Origin: Pyxidicoccus parkwaysis
GTDB taxonomy: Bacteria; Myxococcota; Myxococcia; Myxococcales; Myxococcaceae
Length of the DNA stretch: 64,000 bases
Direction: 5' to 3'
NCBI RefSeq assembly: GCF_017301735.1
Contig: NZ_CP071090.1
Coordinates: 3,834,001 to 3,898,000 of the forward strand
Shown: positions 27,001 to 29,748 of the stretch, in pieces
Numbering within the stretch: the stretch's first letter is position 1
Layout of the letters: every line of letters begins with the position of its first letter
The notes under the pieces: model-generated
What the model saw: the letters and a program-made list of their open reading frames with translations, nothing else
The model's database searches: none
What the model was told of the DNA's origin: nothing
Made by a program: the position numbers and the translations under genes

Positions 27001-28391
27001 CGGTCAGTGGCTTCGACCTGGGCAAGGTGCAGGCCAATAGCTTCGGTAACGCAGGTGTGGGCACGGTGTACCTGAAGGGCAGCCAGCAGCCCTATGGCGA
27101 GCTCATCCTCGACAACCGCAACAGCGGCAGTGGCAGTGTGAAGGTCACGCCGGTGGAGGGTGGTGCCTATGACCGCTTCGCCGTGCGCGGCGGCGCCAGG
27201 GTTGAGGTTGCAACGGACGTGGTGGCGAGCAACCTGGAGCTGGCTGGAGGCCAGGCGGCATTCACAGGCTCGGTGACGGCGGGCAACGTGGGCCCGGTGA
27301 CGTTGGCGGCGAGCGCCACCTTCGCTGCCTTCTCCGCACCGCAGGTGACGTCCTTGAAGGTGAGCAACGCGGTCGTTTCCTTCACGCGTCCATGGGGATT
27401 CCCGGAAGGGATTCCCGTGGAGGTGTCGAGCACCCAGTCCGTTGCAGCGGAACTGGCCGTGGTGACGCCTCCGGGAAGGCCGCTGCACCTGGCGAGCCTG
27501 AAGGTGACGGGGTTCTCCCTCTATGCCGGTGCGACGCTGACGGCGCAGCCCGCCACCACCAGCCAGGCGTACCCGCTGGACCTGGACGTCAGCGGTCCGG
27601 TGGAGGTGGGGGCATACGGCGCCATCGACGTGAGTGGGAAGGGGTACCTGGGCGCGATGCAGGGGAGCAACACTGACGTCTGGGGACGCACGAAGGGCAA
27701 CGTGCCCAGCGGGTTGAGGGACTCTGGCGGCAGCCATGGTGGCTATGGAGGGGGACGGGGGACGAGTGGAGGAGGCATGCCGTTGTACGGGGACTACAAG
27801 GACCCGTCGGACTTCGGCTCGGGAGGAGGCCTCTCGACGGACACCTACCAGTACAACCGCGGAGGCAATGGCGGTGGAGTCATCCGGCTGAAGGCGGCGA
27901 ACCTGAAGCTGGATGGAAAGCTGAAGGCGAATGGACTGGCAGGTGAGAGCAATGGATTGGCCGGAGCGGGTGGCTCCATCCGCGTGGAAGTGGCGGAAGC
28001 ACTCAGCGGCACCGGCGGCATGGAGGCGCAGTCACTCGGCAACTACGGCGGAGGTGGCCGGGTGGCGGTGTACTACGGCTCGGTCAGTGACTTCGACCTG
28101 GGCAAGGTGCAGGCCAATAGCTTCGGTAACGCAGGTGTGGGCACGGTGTACCTGAAGGGCAGCCAGCAGCCCTATGGCGAGCTCATCCTCGACAACCGTA
28201 ACGCTCCCGTTGCCACTGGTACGAAGCCCACCGAGCTCTTCGCCACCCCCGAAGGCTTCCAGACCTTCTGGAGCCTCACCGTCAAAGGCAAGGCCTCCGT
28301 CTTCACGACGGACGCGCTGAACATCAGCGGCGGTACCCTCACCGTCGCTCCCGACTCGCGGCTCCAGTCGAGGAACATCAACCTCCCATGA
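3..28391 (+). CDS. Giant Ig/LVIVD/TIG-repeat exoprotein, 3' part (N-terminus outside window)
   Basis: The frame is open to the left edge, so at least 9462 residues are seen and the true start and signal peptide lie upstream. Order of domains by position: about 14 bacterial Ig-like domains with linkers of the form DTxxPxV (60-4860); seven modules, each an LVIVD propeller, a Big_5 domain and two TIG/IPT domains (4863-17955); one more Big_5 (to 18270); four Ig-like domains (to 19490); a propeller-like block (19500-20640); four Ig-like domains (to 21760); a propeller (21780-23500); six Ig-like domains (to 25240); then a Gly-rich tail of 360-residue repeats (25461-28202) and a short unique end. 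These families are known from adhesins and extracellular scaffolds; a role as a surface fibre or adhesin is inference. No catalytic motif was recognised. It overlaps the next gene by ATGA. Confidence 0.9.
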   Translation, partial: APPTVGAEARDTSGKTGKAEVALTVRPDTEKPSAVLTSPLPPASGTLTVRKDGALGVRVEVGDDVRVARVVLELDGQPVTKEGGDVLTAKDARYEETRTPNPLSPGDIIISRRFLASFEGTLGLKGVAKGAHKLLARAVDPAGNATPTSELAFDIVEAQDTEPPKLSLRFQGTPSDKTCVAGSAVVLQALVSDDGQVQALEVTADGVALEVAAFPPSPQVQKSWPLTLPTLGAFGPRTYTVTAKATDAAGRISHASLSCELVPDAAPVVRWVQPAENGTLLEEAAQAVQVEVEEDTGVSSAWLVASTRAPVSFTGTGAFLLPTPDAAASGAYGSSVRLEFGQDQVFTLKKGPTALEVQSPATGTLGNAPRRLVLSVEPETAAGLRAEVRYRYTVTPGMENNPEVQAFLAAHPGGRRTVDLAASLYQVNLGVPQAIQLEEATVVLLAAADKTAPAISQVGVRYEGTFVQVRAVASGERLTVQPWSMTVPAGQLTQARSTQRLPEGWAPSPARLTVAVRDTAGAVTVQGRQARAVADTQGPDVRITQPLSGASRVARETFVVQVDARDAVGVRRVELLVDGVSRGVREGIGLGLVSFDLSIPTPSAGTPLQLVAQAEDRAGNASVSAPVYVDIRDDEGPSVGLSRLEYRLAEEAQGVWRLVPDTELRTGYVRLLQEVAHRVQVDAEDDVGLAKVEVEYAGTTLLSEPQLTGTKKFSRSVTFTPPVQAGGAPTVFTVTVTDTKGRKQSARLLVEGKRPQAPVVAIAAPAPGATLIEGSLSLTLSSVAADDTDVARVQFFINGQPALTVSRADARAIEAGPGSGAEGGLPQANDSTLRDAISRLQAPFNDASMLSMVKEFRGRVWLPPGFVALDPQRPTAGVVVRAVATDFEGHRSAVEHVVRVEADTQVPEALILRPARVGEDLVEGSAVVIEAMGLDNVFVQQVEILAGPSMDHLKLVRRAGGFPPENSTGRDGYSYASPVVRAELKVPLLSELGAGDAAPYFIVARAFDSAGKQSEEALQLVDIVRDQAPAVALVSPLDGSPVVEQTHVVATVAAEDDVAVTAVSLKVNGTPLGMELRAPPFVFSVPVPQGAQSLDLQAVAVDSFGHAVNSQVVHLPVVADRPPTVAIAVPQTGQTLTEGRDFAFVVAAQDDVGIASVEATVEGGLGGTLTFASTSAPYRFRVPLPYGSAGRTLTLRARARDTTGKETLAPVITAQVVEDTTPPTVKFSAPANGSGVTAGQVLRVEAEADDNVAVVRVDFLVNGAPFATMPAPPFAFTYRVPKELAGTSLQLQAKATDTSNKSATTSVTVSVLEDEKPEVGLEPISKMVAGRPSALRAQASDDVAVASVGFFLTRPGGTEVEVGRRNQLPFEIVYTPAAGEVNQTLVFRARAVDVAGQEAWSAPVLVTVDRDQPPTVAITSPASGSAIFESTPVRLEADAQDLEARVTAVHFFVDGRNVATANAPAGIPGKPTVFAATFLPDLGSGNRTLVLTAVAVDSAGQETASQPVLLGTVQDTVAPEVELVDPPGHDVVTEGEVVSLTAAALDNAKVAEVSFYVDGVDGGLVDSTSVPKPGSAQRPLYGVPWLAPTGFAGQTRRFYAAAKDPSGNRGVSLTEEVELGMAPAHRFTPLNGTGLKQTLLRGGPERKVLLGATGTGDGPQVALTRVDTGTSTPLGTVQLDGEPRAATFLGDLALVATARATHTNGTSSPPELTLVDTSGAPMLLRKGTVDLPGESIHGVAAAGRLAFVANGDVGLAVVDIGDPNAPMRLDTRPVGMALDVAVHGDLLLVAAGAGGLRVHDLRSPTLVQRGFVALPGEAVRVVAQGNRAYVACRDANATLAVVDLANPAAPLVRALLTHRSTRKDLLATGLSDVAVSGNLAVAVASLVDGDGKAVKGMLSASVLDTDGTASTFVRANLPRAGGVTLAAGSPVALFGDQGGAVFSLPRFVVTGVSPSDGESQVPVDASVSIEFSSAPAPQTVTTNTVRLREGDAVLGRVVPTLAPQTAGRTVTLVPAEPLAVSKQYFVTVETAVQTGTQQPLQERFVAAFRTRATVESAPRVAAVSPAAGPLEGGTRVTVTGDHFAQGAQVFFAGSEGRAVVVAPDGKSLSVTTPAQQEGPAVVTVVNPDGGEGSLIGGFVYLPILQVSFVSPTSGSIEGGTRVEVSGGGFHRGAVVTFNGVPATNVRVLSPGRLEAVTPPGAFGPADVAVQNEDGERAFATGAFLYSKLVVSSVISRYDPRVDGQTRPDYRLASGSPLTVQLQARTAWVLSAAQVYTAAKTPTELYEKSTPAGLGSVDVTVPEHASVMGGVSILAPYEPVAMAVRGDRAYVVATGAVLPHIDMAGEGDSSLLVLDVSNPSSPKHVDAVPFSGSARDVAVVGDLVLVAAGPEGLVTFSIADRDRPLLIGAQQQFLMNGQLAPVAVERVEASGSQALLEVRRGTLVSTVLVDLTTPGPAAVGELPNHPGAMSMRGTQALSAGGPLRTVSLVPTSRPYVQAVVPSLMPSGLFVEAAVGPHVAAAITSPMGTQGSPAGLQLVESSDLSAPRSIDAIDLLPAEWVSGVDIEDDVAVASISKTRGGLALDGLAVVRLPFPVVVATQPVTGEENARPAGVVRVTFNVPVVLDAAAKVRLAPLVGSASGEAVAANVSVSGKELTVAPQSSLQTSTRYRLEVEGVREAVDGGTGAAMPGTFVLEFRTAGSGNAPDLVLTSMSTRQGPTSGGTTVVLEGSGFEDLIDVRFNGASVLSRTVSATSDTLTVVTPPGAEGAATLELRNPSGSTLVKPGAFLYTRALEITKLSPTRGPTVGGTRVVIEGHGFSPSGTVKVFFNGVEGVRPRVLGLGRMEVYTPNGVRGVADVTVQNPTGAPVTLEDAFTFDQPTGASVALDGTLRDTVVIGSYAYVAGANGLHVVDMSGLYTRGEHADGGVPIPPDRQAEVVDEDHLDGDDRIIGRASGQDLWALSYPPTGGDRLFASGVHSRDKSGAITAGAVYEYDISNPAKPDLVATRIIPGDAVYGVDARGDRLLAAAASEGFHTFDISHAPFPIRDFPSAPGAQAVSLEEGLAVAGVGTRTDAGTVTGGRLRTLSVEGPLEVKGELVLDVQRVRLRGTLAAVAAGDEGLVLVDVSDPAHPARLGSVNVQGFATDVRLAGDLAYVSAGAAGVAVVDIHSLVEPKLLYHVTGAHAGATFSAAVTPGGRLVSLRQRTVGGGWALDFGPATDLSVVSVSVAPGQVVPLDLASITVMLSTTVDPASAQAAFRLTANGVEVPGVLEAGDAQDARTTLVFRPSTPLPADVPLRLTVGSELHSRSGAALLVPLRVDFRSALAAGVAPRISQLVPRVGSVAGGDISKLLGFDFDGSCEVYIGGAKATVLARSPTMLTVQVPPGGPGLADVVVLSEATGLGDRRPGGYFYTLPLQASSATPRFLNPRGGSTVEVEGEGFLPDWAHALGATQVRVRGIPATNVQVLSLTRLVATAPPGSFGDAPVTVVSPDGIERSVAPSRVRYGLPYLGAEKVSAVRPQALSPSPLSPFYVYTAAGSAERGNKFQQPYLGELTGGGTVPQSYRMAAYDVALAARPRGAGAQVVDGDPKKDGRVDRLMAVLGGWLPRDTDVPDVELMPDSLDVALSGERLYVANGLSGLAVMDGRGTLQPGPGGELVSLALLGRAGVGASDDAQLATRVVPTPVGAWVLTNGLMDLPGSTPPPVCQPVTPQVGADGHLFLVDARNPADPLLVSAGGGENFEPFGATVANGRLYVVTGQHQGVKYTKCEPGQPLPPLPVVSLSGGDRGGQRTLYKDPFNGQGELRIYASAGSVTGVVGSLKLPGNLTDVVVRGDYAIVASAESGLSFVNVADPEHPVLVKQLPFDATLSNTPGEPQRLRLVGDVLFVAANTGGVVLVDVSNMEAPEFISAGNTEVAMDVLPVGDRLMLAGISQLTELETPFMLVTDYQPARGAVVPPSLPELVIRTSRPLMPASVNSDTVRLKSDQGPVALTLSVRDIPGTLDFAIVAVPQNPLAAGTHYTLEVDGTVTDQRGGALLVPLRTTFDTGPTGTRAPVIASLEPTTVSTAGGQVVTVHGHGLGGVSHVEFAPNVEATAITRESDEVLRFTLPPLSAGPVDVKVIDQHGPTAYVPAGLLALDVLDAQKVALSPNHGPVEGNTRVRLTAVGRSLVPGTKVRVGGLDAEDVDQLDLSSLQFTTPRADGAGLATVELLIPDATSETGQRKVAVGTFSYDLPVGVTLDLPGFPPRVASDIKLVGDRLYVGVPTTGLSGLEIFDVRLEERPLRLGGLSTAAPVRGLDVDGALALLANDQSGLAAVDVSRPETPFLVRRVSTAGAATAVRLEGSSAFVTTVDPGVGFGQVQEFDAASPTLALVKSTALGADALALDLGPERFYVLTSNAAGGTGSGLSLSIYDRAGHLKGGVAVDPTLTSFEDLVRSRVVVRAMRAYVTAGQRLYVFDLTNEAAPVKLQATNLNESLAGLGWAGGTIFVATSGESTVRSIPPVELLPVGMTPASGSLATPETQVRVDFTLPVLPQSLDGGTFDVAVQHADGGSELVAGNREVEYAVRGSSVVFTPSAPFAPGDAVTVDVAGLKSFQLKPQAVPFQGTFRVVDAQAQQPRIASLVPASGPATQTTVAKLTGSGFRTGTTVWVGGQQAQATVVDDKHIDLVIPASAGGAVGAAAVVVKDPSGLSAVRLGGFMYRDTLGLFSLSPNRATQQGGVTVRLQGRGFAPGLKVRFDNTEALDVRVLSTEAAEVVAPPHGSDVVDVSVVQGTDVASLHDAFLYGAGAVARLPTLPVRDVLVEGGVAYAALGATVDIYGADGTLLAANRKTGNGGLLLANVSEPTHVTPLKTLTFPGSGGSSRLLKRGNTVFVAAGLGGVRRVDVTRPAEAVELKELSVTGAAVDIALGDSLLFVGDTEGIKVFDVSDDTRLPLRVGARAISGGVSALALHGPNLLVSSASKEAPRLYVLDARTGDLAEHGTAALVAPAVHITSEGTRAFLSQGAAKQVGVYELLDVKHPTPAGTLVVNDQLGGTWVSAEQTRVAAGIAYVAAGGGKVQRFSVREGTVPTRLGRAAVVGDARALAFMGRYLLVGTLVLDNAGTPIELPLSDPSDAGRPLAGALASVELDTLEIRGTQPRVGETVAPAEVARVLLTALPDVATAGEVTLVRASDGEPVTVSRQVRADEQGGQVVLTPSAPLAQDREFELRVGAGLADLRGAKLGTEARVRFRTSRDASLERPVVTAVSPAYGLEAGGNVVEVQGSGFLKDCVVKVGGAPAPVQQLGSDGRWVRVTVPPGKAGAAAVEVINPGGLSGLRLGAYRYLPPPVLTAVQPKAVPYGSRQVVTLTGQGLFPNSQVRFGGVPARGVTLDETGALEVEVPDAVTGQVELTVLTPGAPPQQASLPGGFTFSLAERSRLDGVGSVVARQGRRVFAASQGLLTVVDFSTASSPRPVGTATGVSGPVDLAIHGDDLFLAGDGEVVRYDISAAVCAPEPYATCSPQVKDRVRLSPTTGVGLRAVAAGRSGAYVAVAGGNELALLAPVSGAYVVVGRTLLGTGVVQDLDVVDDALLVLVQDGAGSRLEVRGTEGSSLPLLAEVPGLGATAGALAHEGTRVAVSAGARLYLLDLTDVTAPGIVATVTDPSGGTSRTLALAGPWLLAANGSRVSWLDGTQGLRERTFGDVSNAGPGAAVVNGVAVVGSGSGLRLLNLPYPTVDSLSPLPGGRVVPGGSVSVSLAAELPASVAAASTLELRDGASPVPGTLSPGPTSLAFVPSGPLDAARTYVARLGLADFPDVVGGTLTGPWEYPLRAGGAPVSLRVDAVSPGSGPLAGGIAVDVTGIGFDSSTQVFIGGAQAALDGAVHPDSLRVTLPPSLMAGPASVRVVRASDGAEVFAPATFLYFPPLAYAGVVPGAVDVAGGWVRISGFGFHRGLEVYFDGVRANTRSWTPDSVEAFVPAGAEKRVTLTLRQPGAQDVVVAQAVYRGDVRAPVVERVEPLDSVGTQSVPLAASFEVRFDEALADASASHVQLVRHPSGVSVAGTSVLLADHRTVRFTPASALTSTISYRLLASGVTDVAGNVAADYSKVFRTVDTVKPTVRLRRAGGDVVMDCALGADGELTGCAQFAGGVAWSFQVEGTDDSGSQVTTSLKVDGAPVSGNSNIYSYTWPVSAVDTTAELVATATDASGNTSDPLLVRVKVVTDSPPSVYFQQPAENVARVEGSTETVVVDAKDNHALASLELRVDGVPVAKLDAPGGANASLTHAVVLAPVAGTAGSETRVLTAYATDDRGQVSASVPRNITVNRDTTAPMVELRAPQVGERVVGGSRVALEAVASDANGVKEVEFFVDGASVGVTRNAPWTVSWSAPVVTSAGTHEVKVVARDSRGNAGEATNSFTVESSPVRPYVALRAPAAGGSLQEGRPFEVVVDATAPAGVASVRIRAGAQEQVLTRAPWSAVFTAPVLDGGSAPLALEAQATDEAGATSTIARRQVTVVDDGQVGVGVSLAQEPDGLLLLGGSTLALTGTTDGGTAPVLSASVADTDLAVRLSADGMHGEALLPDGPEGAPVVTRASLVAPGGASGVTERTGALAVFSSGQAVRVEDAADALEPVALVSRGDTVAVVRSTGSGGGELELRSRQTGARQAARILVGEPVGVAFTGNALTVALRRGGAGALERFALPGLEPQGTTSLVREPTALDGAGSVFALGTDEGVELRRADGAWVGRLVLGPVKALSAEGERLFVLTASELLAVDMTHAHEPEVVAHVAHSGQSFTAVAALADGGVCEAGARVRCFAMDWSTSTLTSRGESVLGASARSASAFGDLLVVGTDSGARVLDVRGVPMGAGVYPAVTGPAALVPGALMSGLSRGLARLPVVRGPATPSLSLQVTATAARGERVALDAHVSDDVLALNGFTAELSVNGVVVDARDTRLPAQMDLPTAGDSATVELVVRDLAGRQVRVSRTTVLTESGEGPVLAEVHLPEEVEEDTYFPVVAIPENPARVASVDVTFEGSQETVSLTSPALAGELKAPSVGSRTSMTVTLVAKDAQGRQGPPVQRQVWVRDGLGGQGPVVHLDPVGAPAHEGSFVTVHATLTPGASGDSILFLVDGQEAAHVLGSDVEAALRMPLVEGARQVTVKAVARDGEGRESAPAFLTIDVLDDLEAPSLDIDVDPSGETVAAGSELMARALAEDNVVLEQVTLELWLAGTRVATGGTVLRYRVPESTPAGTVLVLRARAEDRSGISKLDARTLTVVAPVLPAEVANVAMTGASRLTRLGEYVYVARASGLWVARVKETAGAPTLEALGSVTTPVAPQGVAVLGSHVALALGTSGLWLVDVSTPAAPVVTARLAGNYLSVAASERFYATRVSGTGVRIVESLDVGDASAPVATQLSQGGTGLLLGALADGPIVVDSDSWVRVPVVTALGQVTALSVSVAPAVVRAAQGDGDLLVVGTDRSLRAWMRGSGLTLESVADMPLPAGVRALDVVRGVAYVACDDGWLRVVDFREPTEPRMLARARLDASDLTVDGGLLLATGSSGVQLVRLAVPAPGVAAGTATLPDSAVALAPFRGGAVVATRSAGVQALDVTGGATPRVVGALLAGADVQQVEHVGRDVLVLDGSGLKVAVETALGTLQGNDPRASALQSLGSVEQFSASVGRVWTISAGTLKTLRWPQADGASSLLLGSTAVDVAGDEHRALVALGAQGVAVVEVAPSGQLRHVATLPVTATAVALEGSLAVAGGGSSLSVYTLVDGAEAELVGTVPTAGIVKRIRLEGRLALVSEGSAGVELWHLPETKSPARLAQVPATGASDAVLSAGRLFVADGTAGVRAFTPPEAAEPSVRVFQPTSPVVVEAGGELVLSGLAHGIGVDDAELVVDGQPVVAVEETGLRARWRVPGNSPAGRRHALQLRVRAAGGTEALSSALTVEVKAPATGAPSVTLSWPQPGTQLRSGEALTVKAIRSGGLSPYSVTARLGTMSLGSLAPDPTNPLQYTALVRVPVVATTADLPLTVRLMDGAGRPVEAIAQVHVLADTQSPAAPTGLPQQLRAGPYVNVLQLSATDDGVVSLTLEKDGVVVATASESPGTVVLNHSLVLPENSVGQTVTLKVTAVDVLGRSNYSEATYTVVPDGVAPQVSFAASEPPDMAFESTTITVRATASDPDGDLASVRLFADGVELTPTSSNNGQVVATYKLPRLADKPVVVFSAVATDARGRSKSAERTTTLKANTPPVLSFTMTPNPALQGETVTVCAQAQDNISLTSFTASVDGVAMTTRTTCGTGCEKLCASKTTGATTTQVSVTANATDNDSTTATKSDVFLVNVNKAPVVTLSSINYMSVGIETTFSGRVNDERSPLAWAEFRVNGAVVGSRISSPGTGVSLSQRYTPASTGTVRVSLVAQDTLGLQSEHFLDVQVFQPEGLPDYVAADNRDFENKDIVIKGGRTVRIDGVHTFNNVYVTENSTLTHSPQGLSSRNVLDLTVTGMVRVDSGSAIDVSGKGYLGALQGGNTDVWGRTKGNVPSGLRDSGGSHGGYGGGRGTSGGGMPLYGDYKDPSDFGSGGGLSTDTYQYNRGGNGGGVIRLKAASLKLDGKLKANGLAGESNGLAGAGGSIRVEVAEALSGTGGMEAQSLGNYGGGGRVAVYYGSVSDFDLGKVQANSFGNAGVGTVYLKGSQQPYGELILDNRNSGSGSVKVTPVEGGAYDRFAVRGGARVEVATDVVASNLELAGGQAAFTGSVTAGNVGPVTLAASATFAAFSAPQVTSLKVSNAVVSFTRPWGFPEGIPVEVSSTQSVAAELAVVTPPGRPLHLASLKVTGFSLYAGATLTAQPATTSQAYPLDLDVSGPVEVGAYGAIDVSGKGYLGALQGGNTDVWGRTKGNVPSGLRDSGGSHGGYGGGRGTSGGGMPLYGDYKDPSDFGSGGGLSTDTYQYNRGGNGGGVIRLKAASLKLDGKLKANGLAGESNGLAGAGGSIRVEVAEALSGTGGMEAQSLGNYGGGGRVAVYYGSVSGFDLGKVQANSFGNAGVGTVYLKGSQQPYGELILDNRNSGSGSVKVTPVEGGAYDRFAVRGGARVEVATDVVASNLELAGGQAAFTGSVTAGNVGPVTLAASATFAAFSAPQVTSLKVSNAVVSFTRPWGFPEGIPVEVSSTQSVAAELAVVTPPGRPLHLASLKVTGFSLYAGATLTAQPATTSQAYPLDLDVSGPVEVGAYGAIDVSGKGYLGAMQGSNTDVWGRTKGNVPSGLRDSGGSHGGYGGGRGTSGGGMPLYGDYKDPSDFGSGGGLSTDTYQYNRGGNGGGVIRLKAANLKLDGKLKANGLAGESNGLAGAGGSIRVEVAEALSGTGGMEAQSLGNYGGGGRVAVYYGSVSDFDLGKVQANSFGNAGVGTVYLKGSQQPYGELILDNRNAPVATGTKPTELFATPEGFQTFWSLTVKGKASVFTTDALNISGGTLTVAPDSRLQSRNINLP
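4863..17955 (+). repeat. Seven protein-level super-modules (LVIVD propeller - Big_5 - TIG - TIG)
   Basis: Within the giant gene the same domain order recurs seven times. Approximate module limits are 4863-6690, 6690-8630, 8640-10515, 10520-12695, 12700-14355, 14360-16225 and 16230-17955. Each propeller block has repeated phrases such as AYVA, LxVVDVSDP and VAVxG. Each Big_5 block has the pattern ending in P-L-x(3)-T-x-Y. Each TIG block has SPxxGPxxGGTxVxVxGxGF. The copies are clearly diverged in sequence, so this is an old segmental duplication preserved as architecture, unlike the young repeat at 25461-28202. Confidence 0.75.
25461..26540 (+). repeat. 1080-bp in-frame repeat, copy 1
   Basis: This copy begins at the words AIDVSGKGYLG and encodes 360 residues. 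The first part is glycine-rich (GGSHGGYGGGRGTSGGG) and the second is beta-rich and of low complexity. Copy 2 starts exactly 1080 bases later. I see only about three base differences from copy 2, for example at 25915, 25930 and 26259. The upstream flank (25250-25460) is a diverged version of the repeat's own end. Confidence 0.95.
26541..27620 (+). repeat. 1080-bp in-frame repeat, copy 2
   Basis: This is a full second copy in the same reading frame, almost identical to copy 1. One visible change is coding: Asp in copy 1 is Gly here (codon near 27009). A length that is an exact multiple of three, together with near identity at synonymous sites, points to a very recent duplication or ongoing gene conversion. 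Confidence 0.95.
27621..28202 (+). repeat. 1080-bp repeat, truncated copy 3
   Basis: The third copy matches the first about 580 bases of the unit and then breaks off at the Asn codon near 28200 into a unique C-terminal segment. It differs from copy 2 at a few sites near its start (Leu to Met, Gly to Ser, and Ser to Asn at the segment reading KAAN). Confidence 0.93.
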
Positions 28392-29296
28392 ACTCTCTCC
28401 ATCCCGAGCGGAGCGCTCCCGCGCTCCTCCCGTCCGTCCGAATCGCGACTGTCCTCCTGGTGACAGCCCTGCTCGCCACGGCCTGTCGTGACGAGGACGT
28501 GGTCGCCCAGGTCGGACGCACCGAGGTCCGCCGCGCGGACCTGGACGAATTCACCTCCCATCGTGCCCGTGAGCCCGGTGACACCGAAGCCCAGCTCGAT
28601 GCGCTCATCGCCCGCACCCGGCTCGCCGAGGAGGCCCATGCGCTCGATCTCGACAAGCGTCCCGAGATTCGCGCGCGCCTCGAAGCGGCTCGCCGCGAGG
28701 TGCTCGCCCAGGCCGTGCTGGAGGAGAAGCTCCAGGGCGCGACGAGCGAGAAGACGCTCCGTGAGCGCTACGAAGCCACCAAGGACACCCTGACCCGCCG
28801 CCAGGTCCACGTGCGCCAGATCATGGTGCGCCTCCCAGCGGGAGCGGACGAGGCCACGCTCCGTCGCGCGCGAGAGCGCGCCAACCTGCTCTACGCCCGA
28901 GTCATCGGCGGAGAGCCATTCGAGAAGGTCGCCCGCGAGGCCAGCGAGGACGAGGGCTCCGCGGCTCGCGGCGGAGACCTCGGCGTCGTGCGCGAGGGAC
29001 AGGTCCATCAGGCCTTCCTCGAAGCCGTCGCGGTGCTGAAGAACGGCGAGCTGAGCAAGCCCTTCGAGACTCCCTTCGGCGTCCACATCGCCCAGGCACT
29101 CGCGCCGATGGAGAAGGTCGTTCCCTCGTACGAAGAAGTCCGCGGACGTCTCGCGGCGGAATCCCGGAACGAGGCCGAGGCCCGCCTCTCGAAGGAGCTC
29201 GAGGAGCGCATCCCCGTGAAGCGCTTCCCTCAGGTCCTGAAGAACACCAGGGACTCCGCACCCGACGCGGCAATCCGAGAGGAGGGCTCCCGATGA
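28388..29296 (+). CDS. Parvulin-type peptidyl-prolyl isomerase, envelope-anchored foldase
   Basis: This 302-residue protein has an N-terminal hydrophobic segment (about 17-32) ending in LATAC, with Cys33 as a possible lipidation site (the lipobox is imperfect, Ala at -3). A SurA/PrsA-like N-terminal helical part follows. A parvulin rotamase domain covers about residues 139-240, with HVRQIMV, a GGDLGVV loop and the closing FGVHIAQAL motif. Parvulin foldases of this kind assist folding of exported proteins in the periplasm. Its ATG overlaps the stop of the giant gene (ATGA), and its own stop overlaps the next start. This coupling suggests its client is the giant protein and/or the RHS proteins downstream; that is inference. 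Confidence 0.88.
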   Translation: MNSLHPERSAPALLPSVRIATVLLVTALLATACRDEDVVAQVGRTEVRRADLDEFTSHRAREPGDTEAQLDALIARTRLAEEAHALDLDKRPEIRARLEAARREVLAQAVLEEKLQGATSEKTLRERYEATKDTLTRRQVHVRQIMVRLPAGADEATLRRARERANLLYARVIGGEPFEKVAREASEDEGSAARGGDLGVVREGQVHQAFLEAVAVLKNGELSKPFETPFGVHIAQALAPMEKVVPSYEEVRGRLAAESRNEAEARLSKELEERIPVKRFPQVLKNTRDSAPDAAIREEGSR

Positions 29297-29733
29297 GCCC
29301 GCGCATCCACGCCCGTGACGCCATGAAGACTCACGAGCACCCGCCGAAGGCATCCGCCCTGGGACGCTTCGCCCGCGCCTGCCTCCTCCTGACGCTCATC
29401 AGCGGCTGCGGGGACAAGAGCGCGTCCACCGCGGACAGGCCCTCCGTCGCGGAAACGCCCGCGGTGGTAACCGAGCATCAACCGGTGCCCGTCGCCCAGG
29501 CCACGCGGGCCGTAGGCGAGGCCTGCGACACCGGCGGCGCCTCGGAGTGCCGCTCGGGCATCTGTCTGCGGACGGGGGCCGACCCGGCGACGGGACATTT
29601 CTGCAGCGTGCAATGCCAGGACGAAGCGGACTGTCCCCGGACGTGGCGTTGCACCCGGCTTCATCCTTCCGCTGGAGGGCGCGCGTGCATGCCGCCCGAG
29701 GGCTGGAAGAGCACCGTGGCGGAGACCCGTTAG
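29293..29733 (+). CDS. Small Cys-rich lipoprotein of unknown function
   Basis: The 146-residue product has a signal sequence ending in the lipobox LISGC (Cys at about residue 39), a short disordered stretch, and a compact region with six or more cysteines (GEACDTGG, SECRSGICL, FCSVQCQDEADC, WRC). Such disulfide-rich knots are common in myxobacterial exported proteins. The first ATG overlaps the previous stop (ATGA). A second ATG at 29323 also lies upstream of the signal sequence, so the exact start is uncertain. No enzymatic motif was recognised. Its place between the foldase and the RHS genes suggests a structural or assembly role. Confidence 0.75.
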   Translation: MSPRIHARDAMKTHEHPPKASALGRFARACLLLTLISGCGDKSASTADRPSVAETPAVVTEHQPVPVAQATRAVGEACDTGGASECRSGICLRTGADPATGHFCSVQCQDEADCPRTWRCTRLHPSAGGRACMPPEGWKSTVAETR

Positions 29734-29736
29734 GGC

Positions 29737-29742
29737 GAGGAG
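29737..29742 (+). promoter_or_regulatory. Ribosome binding site deciding the start of the first RHS gene
   Basis: GAGGAG abuts the ATG at 29743 with no spacer but lies six bases before the ATG at 29749. The second ATG is therefore the likelier start. Confidence 0.5.
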
Positions 29743-29748
29743 ATGGGA

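Noticed and set aside
25461..28202. Possible insertion sequence or CRISPR explanation for the repeats
   Set aside because: The unit is coding, in frame and continuous with the giant protein; there are no transposase, inverted ends or spacers.
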